Assembly (NCBI RefSeq): GCF_000308375.1
Contig: NZ_BAFQ01000170.1
Location: forward strand, 1 to 50,657
Source: Nocardia aobensis NBRC 100429
GTDB taxonomy: Bacteria > Actinomycetota > Actinomycetes > Mycobacteriales > Mycobacteriaceae
Direction of reading: 5' to 3'
DNA: 50,657 nucleotides
Position numbers and translations under genes: made by a program. Below, one piece after another: positions 27,653 through 35,939 of the stretch. The notes beneath the pieces are model-generated. The model searched no databases. It was not told the DNA's origin and saw nothing but the letters and a program-made list of their open reading frames with translations. The stretch's first letter is position 1. Each line of letters begins with the position of its first letter.

Positions 27653-28401
27653 CCGCCGTGGACGAAACCCGCACCGCCGCACCGCTGGCCGTGCACATCA
27701 CCGGACTGCGAAAAGCCTTCGGCGACAAGGTCGTTCTCGACGGTGTGGATCTGAGCATCCGCCGCGGCGAGTTCGTCGTGCTGCTCGGGCCCAGCGGCAC
27801 CGGCAAGACGACGCTGCTGCGACTGCTCACCGGCCTGGAGGCTCCGGATGCGGGCGAGGTGCTGGTTCCGGCCGTCCGCACCACCGTGTACCAGGAGCCC
27901 CGGCTCATCCCGTCCAAACGGGTGCTGGCGAATGTCGTTGTCGGGCAACGCCGTTCCAAGCCGGTCCGGGAGGCGGGCCTGCGCGCCCTCGCCGAGGTCG
28001 GACTCGACGAGAAGGCACGGCAGTGGCCCGCCACCCTGTCCGGCGGCGAAGCCCAGCGCGCCGCACTCGCGCGCGCACTGGTCCGGGAGCCCGAACTGCT
28101 GCTGCTGGACGAACCGTTCGCCGCGCTCGACGCCCTGACCCGGCTGCAGATGCAGGACCTCGTCGGCGACCTGGTGGCGCGGCATCGCCCGGCGGTGCTG
28201 ATGGTCACCCACGACGTGGACGAGGCGGTCAGGCTGGCCGACCGGGTCCTCGTCCTGAACCGGGGCCGTTTCGCCGTCGACATCGATATCGATCTGCCGC
28301 GGCCGCGCGACCGCACCGACCCCGCCGCCCTGCGTTATCAGGCGGCTCTGCTCGCCGAACTCGGCGTCGGCCACACCACCGACCACCACCGGATTCCCTG
28401 A
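27649..28401 (+). CDS. ABC transporter ATP-binding protein (SsuB/TauB type)
   Basis: A 250-residue ATPase. Walker A is GPSGTGKTT, the signature motif is LSGGEAQRAALARAL, Walker B is LLLLDEPFAALD, and the switch histidine is in VTHDVDEA. The Q-loop appears at VYQEPRLIPSKRV. This completes an importer with the lipoprotein and permease. ATG 27649 overlaps the permease stop. The ORF upstream of this ATG is a shadow of the permease. Confidence 0.95.
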   Translation: MTAVDETRTAAPLAVHITGLRKAFGDKVVLDGVDLSIRRGEFVVLLGPSGTGKTTLLRLLTGLEAPDAGEVLVPAVRTTVYQEPRLIPSKRVLANVVVGQRRSKPVREAGLRALAEVGLDEKARQWPATLSGGEAQRAALARALVREPELLLLDEPFAALDALTRLQMQDLVGDLVARHRPAVLMVTHDVDEAVRLADRVLVLNRGRFAVDIDIDLPRPRDRTDPAALRYQAALLAELGVGHTTDHHRIP

Positions 28402-28416
28402 ACCACGGAGCTTTTC

Positions 28417-29442
28417 ATGACCGACACCCTTTGGTACACCCGTTGCCCCGTCCCGACCGCCAGCGGTCTGGCGCACAGCCTGGGCTGGCTCGGGGACGCC
28501 GCGCAGCGCGGCGGCCTCACCTTCGGCGTCCTGCAGGACGCCGGACCCGAACTGGCCGGATTCCACTTCGACCACGGGCTGGCCGGCCTGGTGCGCGAAG
28601 GCGGCAATGTGCCCGCGCTGGCGGCCCGCGCCGCCGGCTCGCCCACCCGGCTCATCGGCCTCACCTGGATCGACGAATCGCAAGCCATCCTGGTGGGCCC
28701 GGATTCCCCGGTCGCCTCGCCCACCGATCTGGCCGGTCTGCGCGTCGGTATTCCGGCCTGGGCGCAGGATCAGGCCCGCAGCTTCCCGCGCGCCATGGCG
28801 TTGCACGGCTTCGGCAACGCGCTGCGGCTGGGCGGTCTGACCCTCGCCGATGTCACCGTGGTCGAACTCGCCGTGGAACGAGATCCGCAGGTGCGCACCG
28901 ATGTTCAGCAGCGCGATCGCCGCGTCACCTGGGGCGCGGAGGAGTTGCTGCGCGGCGAGGTGGACGCGATCTACGTCAAGGGCGCCCGGGCCCAGGAGGT
29001 CGCCGCCGAGCATGGTCTGCGGGTGGCGGTGGACCTCGATGCCACCGACAGCTTGCGGCTGCGCGTCAACAACGGCACCCCGCGCCCGATCACCGTGCAT
29101 CAGCAACTACTCGACACCCGGCCCGAGGTGGTGGTCGACTTCCTCGCGCAGAGTCTGCGCGCCGCAGACTGGGCCGGCGACAATCTCGACGGCGTCCGCA
29201 CGGTGCTGCAACGCGAAACCCTGTCCGGCCCCGCCGGAGTCGTGGCCGCCTACGGCGAGGACTTCCACCGCAACCTGCATCCGAGCCTGGACGAAGAACG
29301 GCTGGAGCTGCTGGGCGTGCAGAAACAGTTCCTCTACACCCACGGCTTCCTCGCCACCGACTTCGATCTCGAATCGTGGGTCGCGCCGGAGCCGCTGGCC
29401 CGGGCGCGGGAGCTGGTCGCGGCCGGACGGGCGGCGGCATGA
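28417..29442 (+). CDS. DszB-like sulfinate desulfinase (cytoplasmic)
   Basis: A 341-residue protein with a substrate-binding-protein fold but no signal peptide. It aligns with DszB, the sulfinate desulfinase of the 4S desulfurisation pathway: RCPVPTA here against NCPVPNA in DszB, then HF followed ten residues later by Arg in both. The three catalytic residues of DszB (Cys27, His60, Arg70) correspond to Cys10, His50 and Arg60. DszB hydrolyses an aryl sulfinate to sulfite; the substrate here is unknown. It starts 15 bases after the ATPase gene and overlaps the next gene by four bases. Confidence 0.85.
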   Translation: MTDTLWYTRCPVPTASGLAHSLGWLGDAAQRGGLTFGVLQDAGPELAGFHFDHGLAGLVREGGNVPALAARAAGSPTRLIGLTWIDESQAILVGPDSPVASPTDLAGLRVGIPAWAQDQARSFPRAMALHGFGNALRLGGLTLADVTVVELAVERDPQVRTDVQQRDRRVTWGAEELLRGEVDAIYVKGARAQEVAAEHGLRVAVDLDATDSLRLRVNNGTPRPITVHQQLLDTRPEVVVDFLAQSLRAADWAGDNLDGVRTVLQRETLSGPAGVVAAYGEDFHRNLHPSLDEERLELLGVQKQFLYTHGFLATDFDLESWVAPEPLARARELVAAGRAAA

Positions 29443-30569
29443 CCGAATACCTGTGGCGGCTGCCCAGCCGCGGTGACGGCCGCCGCGCGCGACCGGAACT
29501 GCGGCATCGTGGCGGTTTCGGCGATCCGGCGCCCACCCCGGCGAGCGGGCTCAGCGGGGATCGCGCGCCCGATCGTGAACCCACCGATGTGCGCCCCGGC
29601 CGCTTCGGCCCCTTCGACGACCTGCACCAGGTGATCGACGCCGCCGAACTGGCCGGACTCGACGGCGTGCTCGCGCCCTACGACCCGCTGGGCGAGGAAT
29701 CCTGGATCGTCGCCGGCGGCGCCCTGCGCGCCACCCGGCACAGCCGGGTGATCGTCGAATTCCAGCCCGCCTTCGGCACTCCCGTCTACGCGGCGAAGAT
29801 GTCGGTCACGTTGCAGCGCCTGTCGGCGGGGCGGCTGGGCTGGCGACTGGCGGTCGACACCGACGAGGCGGAGGCGCGCTCACGCGGCGACCGGGTGTCC
29901 GGCGCCGACCGCTACCGGCGCGCCGCGGAATTCCTCACCGTCGCACGTGGTGTGTGGAACCACGATGCGGTGCCGGCGGCCGGGTTCCGCGGCACCGGAT
30001 TCGATCTCGCGGGCGACTTCTACGACGTGATCGACGGCGGTTTCCGCGGCGTGCTGTCGGGCCTGCCCTTCCCGACCGTGTACCTGTCCGGCACCTCGCC
30101 CGAGGCCCTGGATCTCTCGGCGCGTCACGGTGATGTGCACGTGTTCACCGAATCCCCCGACGGCCCGGCCGAACAACTGGCCGCGTTGCGCGCCCGCGCC
30201 GGCGAGACCGGTCGCACCGTGCGCGCCGGACTCGAGATCCCGGTCATCGCGCGCGAGACCGAGGACGAGGCGTGGGCGCGTGCGGAACGGCAATGGCGTG
30301 AGGTACGCCCGGACGGGCCGGGCGCGCGATCGCTGGCCCTGGGCGACGGCCGCTGGGCCGGATTCGACCTGCTCGGCTATCCGCAGGCCATCGGCCTGGT
30401 CGGCAGTTACGAGCAGGTGGCCCGGCAGCTGCAGGTATACGCCGCAACGGGTTTCGACACCATCGTGCTGTCCGGACATCCGCACATCGAGGAGATACAC
30501 CGCGCCGGTGAGCATCTGCTGTTCCTCGCCGATCCGGCCGGACGCACCCTGAAGGAGGTCGCGCTGTGA
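29439..30569 (+). CDS. SsuD-like FMN-dependent monooxygenase (LLM class), first copy
   Basis: A 376-residue luciferase-like monooxygenase that needs reduced flavin from a separate reductase. Family marks are FDDLHQVIDAAELAGLDGVL, VEFQPAFGTPVYAAKMSVTL, VYLSGTSPEALDLSARHGDVH, and near the C-terminus GLVGSYEQVARQLQVYAATG with SGHPHIEEIHRAGE. These match SsuD, which cleaves C-S bonds of alkanesulfonates. ATG 29439 overlaps the desulfinase stop (ATGA). No flavin reductase gene is present in the operon. Confidence 0.9.
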   Translation: MTEYLWRLPSRGDGRRARPELRHRGGFGDPAPTPASGLSGDRAPDREPTDVRPGRFGPFDDLHQVIDAAELAGLDGVLAPYDPLGEESWIVAGGALRATRHSRVIVEFQPAFGTPVYAAKMSVTLQRLSAGRLGWRLAVDTDEAEARSRGDRVSGADRYRRAAEFLTVARGVWNHDAVPAAGFRGTGFDLAGDFYDVIDGGFRGVLSGLPFPTVYLSGTSPEALDLSARHGDVHVFTESPDGPAEQLAALRARAGETGRTVRAGLEIPVIARETEDEAWARAERQWREVRPDGPGARSLALGDGRWAGFDLLGYPQAIGLVGSYEQVARQLQVYAATGFDTIVLSGHPHIEEIHRAGEHLLFLADPAGRTLKEVAL

Positions 30570-31735
30570 CGATCGACATCTACTGGCGCATCGGTATGGA
30601 AGGCGACCATGCCTCGTTGCGCACCCCGCGCCGCCACAACCGCGGCAACGCCGGCGGCTACGGTCCGGGCAATATCGCCCCGGCTGTGCGCGGCGGTGAA
30701 CTCGACGGCTACAGCTATATCGATCACGTCGCCGCGGTCGCGCGAGCGAGCGAATCCGCCGGATTCCTGGGCGGACTACTGCCCTCGTTCCCGGTCACCG
30801 AGGATCCGTGGGCCTTCGCCGCCGCGCTGGCCCGCGAGACCACCACCTACCGCTTCATGGTCGCCTTCCAGCCGGGCTTCCTGCACCCGGTGCAGGCCGC
30901 CCGCATGTCGGCAAGTCTGCAGCGCGCCACCGGCGGGCGGCTCGTCTACAACATCATCAGCGGCGGCGGGGGCCCGGCCCAATTGTGGTGGGGCGACAAG
31001 GTTTCCCACGACGACCGCTACGCCCGCACCAGCGAATTCCTCGACGTGCTGCGCGGAGTGTGGGACGGGCGGCCGTACACCCACGACGGCCGGTTCTTCC
31101 ACACCGAGGCCGCCGCCCTGCCGCCGGGCCTGGCCGGGCAACCGTTCCCGGAGGTGTACTTCTCGGGGTCCTCCGGCGCCGCGGTGCAGGCCGCCGGACG
31201 CCACGCCGACTACTACCTGTCCTGGCTCGAGCCCTTCGCCGACCTGCGCGCCAAATTCGACGGCGTTCGCGCCCATGCCGAAAAGATCGGCCGCACACCG
31301 AAATTCGCGGTCCGCATCGACATCCTGGCCCGGCACACCGAAGAGGCCGCGTGGGACGAGATCCGCAAGGGCTGGGCCTTCGTCGACCGCGAGGCCGCCA
31401 ATCGCGCCGCCCAGGGCGATTCGGTGGGAGCGGCGCGGATCAAGGGCTGGGTCCCCGAAACCATCACCGGCTACCGGGATCTCGAGGTGCAACCCAACGT
31501 CTGGTGCGGATTCAGCCTGATCCGCGGCGGGCCCGCCTTCGGGCTGGTCGGCAGCTACGAACAGGTCGCCCAGCGCCTCGACGAACTGATCGACCTCGGC
31601 GTCGACGCCTTCATCCTCGCCGGAAACCCGCATCTGGAAGAGGCCTATCGGGTCGGGGAGGAAGTGCTGCCATTGCTCGGCCGCTCCCGTCTGACCGCAC
31701 CCGAGGCCACCCCCGCACTGACGCACGCCCACTAG
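30566..31735 (+). CDS. SsuD/SfnG-like FMN-dependent monooxygenase, second copy
   Basis: A 389-residue luciferase-like monooxygenase, closer to canonical SsuD than its neighbour: VYFSGSSGAAVQAAGRHADY followed by YLSWLEP, and LVGSYEQVAQRLDELIDLG then FILAGNPHLEEAYRVGEEVL. NIISGGGG is the typical flavin-phosphate loop. GTG 30566 overlaps the previous stop (GTGA). Two monooxygenases next to a desulfinase recall DszC/DszA acting before DszB, although DszC itself belongs to a different fold family. The substrate is unknown. Confidence 0.92.
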   Translation: MTIDIYWRIGMEGDHASLRTPRRHNRGNAGGYGPGNIAPAVRGGELDGYSYIDHVAAVARASESAGFLGGLLPSFPVTEDPWAFAAALARETTTYRFMVAFQPGFLHPVQAARMSASLQRATGGRLVYNIISGGGGPAQLWWGDKVSHDDRYARTSEFLDVLRGVWDGRPYTHDGRFFHTEAAALPPGLAGQPFPEVYFSGSSGAAVQAAGRHADYYLSWLEPFADLRAKFDGVRAHAEKIGRTPKFAVRIDILARHTEEAAWDEIRKGWAFVDREAANRAAQGDSVGAARIKGWVPETITGYRDLEVQPNVWCGFSLIRGGPAFGLVGSYEQVAQRLDELIDLGVDAFILAGNPHLEEAYRVGEEVLPLLGRSRLTAPEATPALTHAH

Positions 31736-31742
31736 GAGAATC

Positions 31743-32450
31743 GTGACCACCACCGAAATCCGGCTCGACGACACCGTCACCGAATTCGTCGCCGCCGCCA
31801 CCCGCGACGCCGAGAAGGCGTTCCGGGTGTTCCGCGAAACCGGCACCGTCGCCGGCAACGGGACCGTCAATTTCGTCGAACGCGTGCCCGGCCACGACAT
31901 CGCGGTGGCGCTCAACGAGCCCGGCCCCTGGGCCGACGACCGCACCGTGCGACCCGTGGTCGCCACGTTCGACGGAGAAGTACTGTCCGGCACCGGTTCC
32001 GCCGGCTTCGTCACCGGCTACGCCGCGGTGTTCCGCGCGCACCCTGAGATCACTTCCGTGGTGCACGTGCACAGCCCCTGGCTGGGTGGCTGGGCGCAGA
32101 CGCACCGCGTCTTCCCGATCCGCTATGCCGCCGTGCAGCGACTGACCCTGTCGCGGGAGATCCCGCCGCATATCGATCGCAGCATCGGCGCGGGCGATTT
32201 CATCCTCGGTCAATTGACCCGCGACCCCGACCTCATCGCCATCTTCGAGGCCAACGGCGGCGCGAACGTCATCGGGCGCGGCGGACTGCTGGAGCTGGCG
32301 AAGCTGGTCGTGTTGCTCGAGGAGGGCGCGCAGTACCAGGCGATCGCCGAAACGCTCGGCGGCTCCGTCGAATTCGACAAGTCCAACCTCGCGGTGCAGT
32401 GGGGGCGCACCGGCCTCGCGGACGAGGCCCGCCGTCGCGGGCTGATCTGA
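31743..32450 (+). CDS. Class II aldolase/adducin family protein
   Basis: A 235-residue class II aldolase-like enzyme. The zinc ligands are visible as VVHVHSPWLGG (His-Val-His, about residue 103) and a later conserved segment IGRGGLLELAKLVVLLEEGA; the N-terminal part has GNGTVNFVERVP. Members cleave or epimerise sugar phosphates and related hydroxy-carbonyl compounds. It starts 7 bases after the monooxygenase stop, with AGGAG upstream, so it belongs to the operon. It may process the carbon product left after sulfur removal; that is inference. Confidence 0.88.
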   Translation: MTTTEIRLDDTVTEFVAAATRDAEKAFRVFRETGTVAGNGTVNFVERVPGHDIAVALNEPGPWADDRTVRPVVATFDGEVLSGTGSAGFVTGYAAVFRAHPEITSVVHVHSPWLGGWAQTHRVFPIRYAAVQRLTLSREIPPHIDRSIGAGDFILGQLTRDPDLIAIFEANGGANVIGRGGLLELAKLVVLLEEGAQYQAIAETLGGSVEFDKSNLAVQWGRTGLADEARRRGLI

Positions 32451-32483
32451 CCCCCCTTCCATACTTTCCCGAGGAGCAACCCC

Positions 32484-33431
32484 ATGACCGTTCGTGTCGG
32501 CTACTTCCCGCACAACAATTCGCTGTTCGTCCTGCGTCACCGCGGCATCCTGGAACGCGCACTGCCCGACGTGGAATGGGTGGACCTGCGCACCCTGCCG
32601 CAGCCGCCCCGCGCCGACGTGAAAACCGCACTGCCGTCGGTACATTCGGACTACCTGTTCGACGCGGACGGCTACGACTTCATCGGCACCGGCTTCACCC
32701 CGCCGATCACCGCGCTCGGCAACGACCGCGACATCGTCTACGTCGGCATCTCCGGACCGCGCATCGAGAACGGCCGGCTGGTCACCAAGGCCGGCAACGG
32801 CATCGAATCGGTGGCCGACCTGAAAGGTAAGCGAGTCGGCATCGCGCACGGTTCCTGGCAGACCACGCTGCTGCTGTTCGCCTTGGAGCGCTCGGGTCTG
32901 GGCTGGGGCGACATCGAACCGGTCGATACCGACGTGCACGACGGCGGCGCCCTGCTGCTCGACGGCAGCCTCGACGCCTGGGTCGGCGCCTATCCCGGCC
33001 TGGCCGCCGTGGAGGCCGCCACCCCGCTGCACACCCTCGTCGACACCGAATCCGTCTTCAGCCACCCCTCGCTGTGGTTCACCCGCCGCGACTTCGCCGA
33101 AGCCCACCGCCCGGCGCTGGAAGCGATCATCACCGCCCTGCGGGAGTCCGACGCCTGGATCACCGAAAACCCCCGCGCCGCAGCACAATACTTCGTCGAC
33201 GATATCGTCGCCCGCGGCGGCACCGCCGACCTCGACGCCTGGGAAGCCGCGCTGCGCGGCCGCCCGTTCGGCCTCGGCCCGGTCACCGAGCAATTCCTCG
33301 ACGAACAACAGCACGCCGCCGACCTGCTGCACGCAAACGGCCTGCTGCCCAAGCAGATTCGGGTCCGTGACGCGGTCGATCCCACGATCGCGGAGCTGTT
33401 CACCGCACCCGAACCGGCACCGGCCGGCTGA
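32484..33431 (+). CDS. Signal-less substrate-binding-protein homologue
   Basis: A 315-residue protein related to sulfonate/taurine substrate-binding proteins (VADLKGKRVGIAHGSWQTT, GALLLDGSLDAWVGAYPGLA, AITTALRESDAWI-like helix) but without a signal peptide or lipobox, so it should be cytoplasmic. It has no cysteine equivalent to the desulfinase nucleophile. It could be a second, different enzyme of the DszB fold or a cytoplasmic binding protein. ATG 32484 has GAGGAG upstream. It is the last operon gene and ends at a strong hairpin. Confidence 0.75.
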   Translation: MTVRVGYFPHNNSLFVLRHRGILERALPDVEWVDLRTLPQPPRADVKTALPSVHSDYLFDADGYDFIGTGFTPPITALGNDRDIVYVGISGPRIENGRLVTKAGNGIESVADLKGKRVGIAHGSWQTTLLLFALERSGLGWGDIEPVDTDVHDGGALLLDGSLDAWVGAYPGLAAVEAATPLHTLVDTESVFSHPSLWFTRRDFAEAHRPALEAIITALRESDAWITENPRAAAQYFVDDIVARGGTADLDAWEAALRGRPFGLGPVTEQFLDEQQHAADLLHANGLLPKQIRVRDAVDPTIAELFTAPEPAPAG

Positions 33432-33444
33432 CGTAGCCACCTCC

Positions 33445-33482
33445 CCGGACCGCCGGCGCGGAACTACGCGTCGGCGGTCCGG
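33445..33482. terminator. Hairpin at the end of the organosulfur operon
   Basis: CCGGACCGCCG (33445-33455) pairs perfectly with CGGCGGTCCGG (33472-33482) around a 16-base loop that has a small inner repeat. It separates the convergent operon from the GlcG/HbpS gene and its right arm lies inside the end of that gene. There is no T-tract, as is common in actinobacteria. Confidence 0.65.
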
Positions 33483-33901
33483 CGGGTGGCCATCGCCGCC
33501 ACGGCCGCCTCGGCGACGGTCTTATCCTGCTCTCCGGTGCCACCGCTGACGCCGACCGCGCCGACGACCCGACCGTCGCGCCGCAGCGGCACACCGCCGG
33601 CGAAGATCATGATGCGCCCCCCGTTGGAGGCGTGTATCCCGTAGAACTGCCCGCCCGGACCAGCGTCGGCTGCGAGGTCCTCGGTCGAGATGTCGAGCGC
33701 CCGCGCGGTGAACGCCTTGTTGATCGAGATGTCGATGCTGGCGATCCAGGCACCATCCATCCGCACGTGGGCGACGAGGTTGCCGCCGGCATCGACCACC
33801 GCGATATTCGACGGCGACTCGATCTCGTCGGCTTTGGCCCGTCCGGCGGCGATCATCCGCTGCGCATCATCGAGGGACACCGAAGTCTGGTTCACTGTCA
33901 T
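33464..33901 (-). CDS. GlcG/HbpS family protein
   Basis: A 145-residue protein of the GlcG/HbpS (haem-degrading domain) family. Marks are SLDDAQRMIAAGRAKA, NIAVVDAGGNLVAHVRMDGA, INKAFTARAL and the glycine-rich end GAVGVSGGTGEQD. HbpS of Streptomyces binds haem; many homologues accompany dehydrogenases and have no known role. It is downstream of the zinc ADH on the same strand, with a gap of 54 bases, so co-transcription is likely. Confidence 0.87.
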   Translation of the reverse strand: MTVNQTSVSLDDAQRMIAAGRAKADEIESPSNIAVVDAGGNLVAHVRMDGAWIASIDISINKAFTARALDISTEDLAADAGPGGQFYGIHASNGGRIMIFAGGVPLRRDGRVVGAVGVSGGTGEQDKTVAEAAVAAMATRRTADA

Positions 33902-33955
33902 GACCCGCTCCCTGTCGTTGCCATGGTTGCGCTCCTCTCGGTCCGGGGGGACGCC

Positions 33956-35095
33956 TCACGGATGCATGACGACCTTGGTCCACCCGTCGTCCCGGGCATC
34001 GAAATGCTGATAGCCGGACTCGGCCTCGGCCAGCGGGAGTTCGTGAGAGACGATCCAGGACGGTGTGGCCCGGCCCTCGTGAATCAGGTCGCGCAGCTGC
34101 CGGTTGTAGTGCTTGACGTTGGCCTGTCCGGTACCGATCTTCTGCCCCTTGAACCAGAATTTGCCCATGTCGAAGGCGATCTTGCCGTGGCGTTCGAGTT
34201 CGTCGGGGCCGTTTCGGTCCTGCGGCAGGAAGATGCCGACCACGCCGATATGGCCGGTGAAGCGCACCGAGTCGACGAGCCGGTTCATCGTCATCGCGGC
34301 GTCTTCGTGACCTTGCGGGTCGTGCGCCTGGTACCCGACACACTCACAACCCTTGTCGGCGCCGCGTCCGTCGGTCTGATCGAGGACCTGCGCGACCGGG
34401 TCGCCGGTGGAGTCGTCGATGGGTATGGCGCCGATCTGCTCGGCGAGCCGCAGCCGGTCGGGGTGACGGTCGACGATCATCACCTTGCTCGCACCCTGGA
34501 TCATCGCCGAGTATGCCGCCATCAGACCGACCGGCCCGGCCCCGTAGATCACCATCGAGTCACCGGGCTGCATGTCGGCCAGGCGAGTGCAGTGCCATCC
34601 GGTGGGAAATATGTCGGAGAGCATCACGTAGTCGGTTTCCTTGTCCTGGGCGTCCTCAGGCAGCCGCAGACAGTTGAAGTCGCCGAACGGCACCCGCAGA
34701 TACTCCGCCTGTCCACCCCAGAACGGTCCCATTCCGGCGAAACCGAATGCGGCGCCCGCCATCTTCGGATCCGGGTGCACCGTCAGGCAGAACGCGGTCA
34801 GACCTTCCTCGCAGTTTCGGCAGAAACCGCAGCCGATGTTGAACGGCAGGCACACCCGATCGCCGGTCGCGACCTTGACCACCGCGTTGCCCACCTCGGC
34901 GACGATCCCCAAATTCTCGTGACCGAGGACCATCCCGGGCTCCAGATCGGTGCGGCCCTCATACATGTGCAGATCCGATCCGCAGATATTGGTGCTGGTG
35001 ATCTTTACCAGCACATCGGTCGGCTGCTCGATCCTCGCATCGGGCACATCCTTCACATGGACCTGACGTGGTCCGTCGTACACAAGCGCTTTCAT
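33956..35095 (-). CDS. Zinc-dependent dehydrogenase, glutathione-independent formaldehyde dehydrogenase-like
   Basis: A 379-residue medium-chain zinc alcohol dehydrogenase. Catalytic zinc ligands are in NICGSDLHMYEG (Cys38) and VLGHENLG; structural zinc cysteines are in GCGFCRNC and AFC. The NAD-binding motif is GAGPVGLMAA. The long insertion and the segment DKGCECVGYQAHDPQGHED are typical of formaldehyde dismutase/dehydrogenases that do not need glutathione. It probably oxidises formaldehyde or a related aldehyde or alcohol. A remnant of the same family lies at 46921-47256. Confidence 0.9.
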   Translation of the reverse strand: MKALVYDGPRQVHVKDVPDARIEQPTDVLVKITSTNICGSDLHMYEGRTDLEPGMVLGHENLGIVAEVGNAVVKVATGDRVCLPFNIGCGFCRNCEEGLTAFCLTVHPDPKMAGAAFGFAGMGPFWGGQAEYLRVPFGDFNCLRLPEDAQDKETDYVMLSDIFPTGWHCTRLADMQPGDSMVIYGAGPVGLMAAYSAMIQGASKVMIVDRHPDRLRLAEQIGAIPIDDSTGDPVAQVLDQTDGRGADKGCECVGYQAHDPQGHEDAAMTMNRLVDSVRFTGHIGVVGIFLPQDRNGPDELERHGKIAFDMGKFWFKGQKIGTGQANVKHYNRQLRDLIHEGRATPSWIVSHELPLAEAESGYQHFDARDDGWTKVVMHP

Positions 35096-35587
35096 CTCGA
35101 CACTCCCTCACATGCGGCGTTTCCGGTTGATGCCCGGCCCGGCGGCCACAGGCGGCTACATGCGAGCGACCAGCCGAATGAATCGTGCTCCCGAGGGCAG
35201 ACGACGCAACAGCGCACGGAACCGACAACCACACCAAAACGTTGGCACACCACCATGTTTCGCGTTACGGCGATGTGAGTGCGTTCCAGGCGTCGCGTTC
35301 CCTCCACCATGGAGTCTCCTCTTGTGGCTCCACGATCGCTAGGGGTTGAGACGGTTTATCGATTCGCGGGCTCGAGCGGCCCCTTCCCTGCACAACCGAC
35401 GGCGTGATGCTGGATCCAACTCCGCCGCAACATGATTCAACCCCGCACATCACATCTACCGGCACCAGCGCACGCAGGTACCGTCGCGGAGCCAGGTGAT
35501 TGTTTGATCTCGGTGCGGGCGGGTATCGCGGGTGGCGGCGCCGGGAAACCGGTCGCCGGCCGATTGCCCACCCGCACCGCGACCGGA
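35096..35587. other. Intergenic region between zinc ADH and cold-shock-domain gene
   Basis: This region of about 490 bases has no convincing gene. Its open frames are short or continue the neighbouring genes without protein character. It should contain promoters for the two divergent genes. I see no clear palindrome or RNA structure in it. Confidence 0.5.
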
Positions 35588-35914
35588 ATGAGTATGCGCA
35601 TGACCGTGACCTGGACCCCCGCCGTTGTTCCCGCCGAGCACAGCACCCATCCGGATCCGCACCTCACGCAGGTCGACGAGACGCTGCCCGACTGGCAGCG
35701 GGGGCAGGTGGCGTGGTTCAACGCCGAGAAGGGGTTCGGTTACCTGACCAGCGCCACCGGCGACGCGGTCTTCGTCGACTACCGCACGATCGACATGCCG
35801 GGATACAAAACCCTCAGCCCCGGGCAAGCGGTGGTGTTCACGCTGACCCACACCTGCGGCGGACCCGAGGCCACGCAGGTTCTTCCCTTCCCGTACGCCC
35901 GCGACGAATCCTGA
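35588..35914 (+). CDS. Cold-shock-domain protein with N-terminal extension
   Basis: A 108-residue protein. Residues from about 40 on form a cold-shock domain: GQVAWFNAEKGFGYL carries RNP1 (KGFGYL), and AVFVDY stands where RNP2 usually reads VFVHF/Y. The expected His is replaced by Asp. The first 40 residues are an unusual Pro/His-rich extension. It probably binds single-stranded RNA or DNA. The start is uncertain among three ATG codons (35588, 35594, 35600), none with a strong ribosome site. Confidence 0.8.
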   Translation: MSMRMTVTWTPAVVPAEHSTHPDPHLTQVDETLPDWQRGQVAWFNAEKGFGYLTSATGDAVFVDYRTIDMPGYKTLSPGQAVVFTLTHTCGGPEATQVLPFPYARDES

Positions 35915-35939
35915 GCCGGGTCGCGCGAATACCTCGGCG

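Noticed and set aside
28023..29438. Long plus-strand frame upstream of the first monooxygenase
   Set aside because: It is an out-of-frame reading of the ATPase and desulfinase genes. The real monooxygenase start is ATG 29439, overlapping the desulfinase stop.
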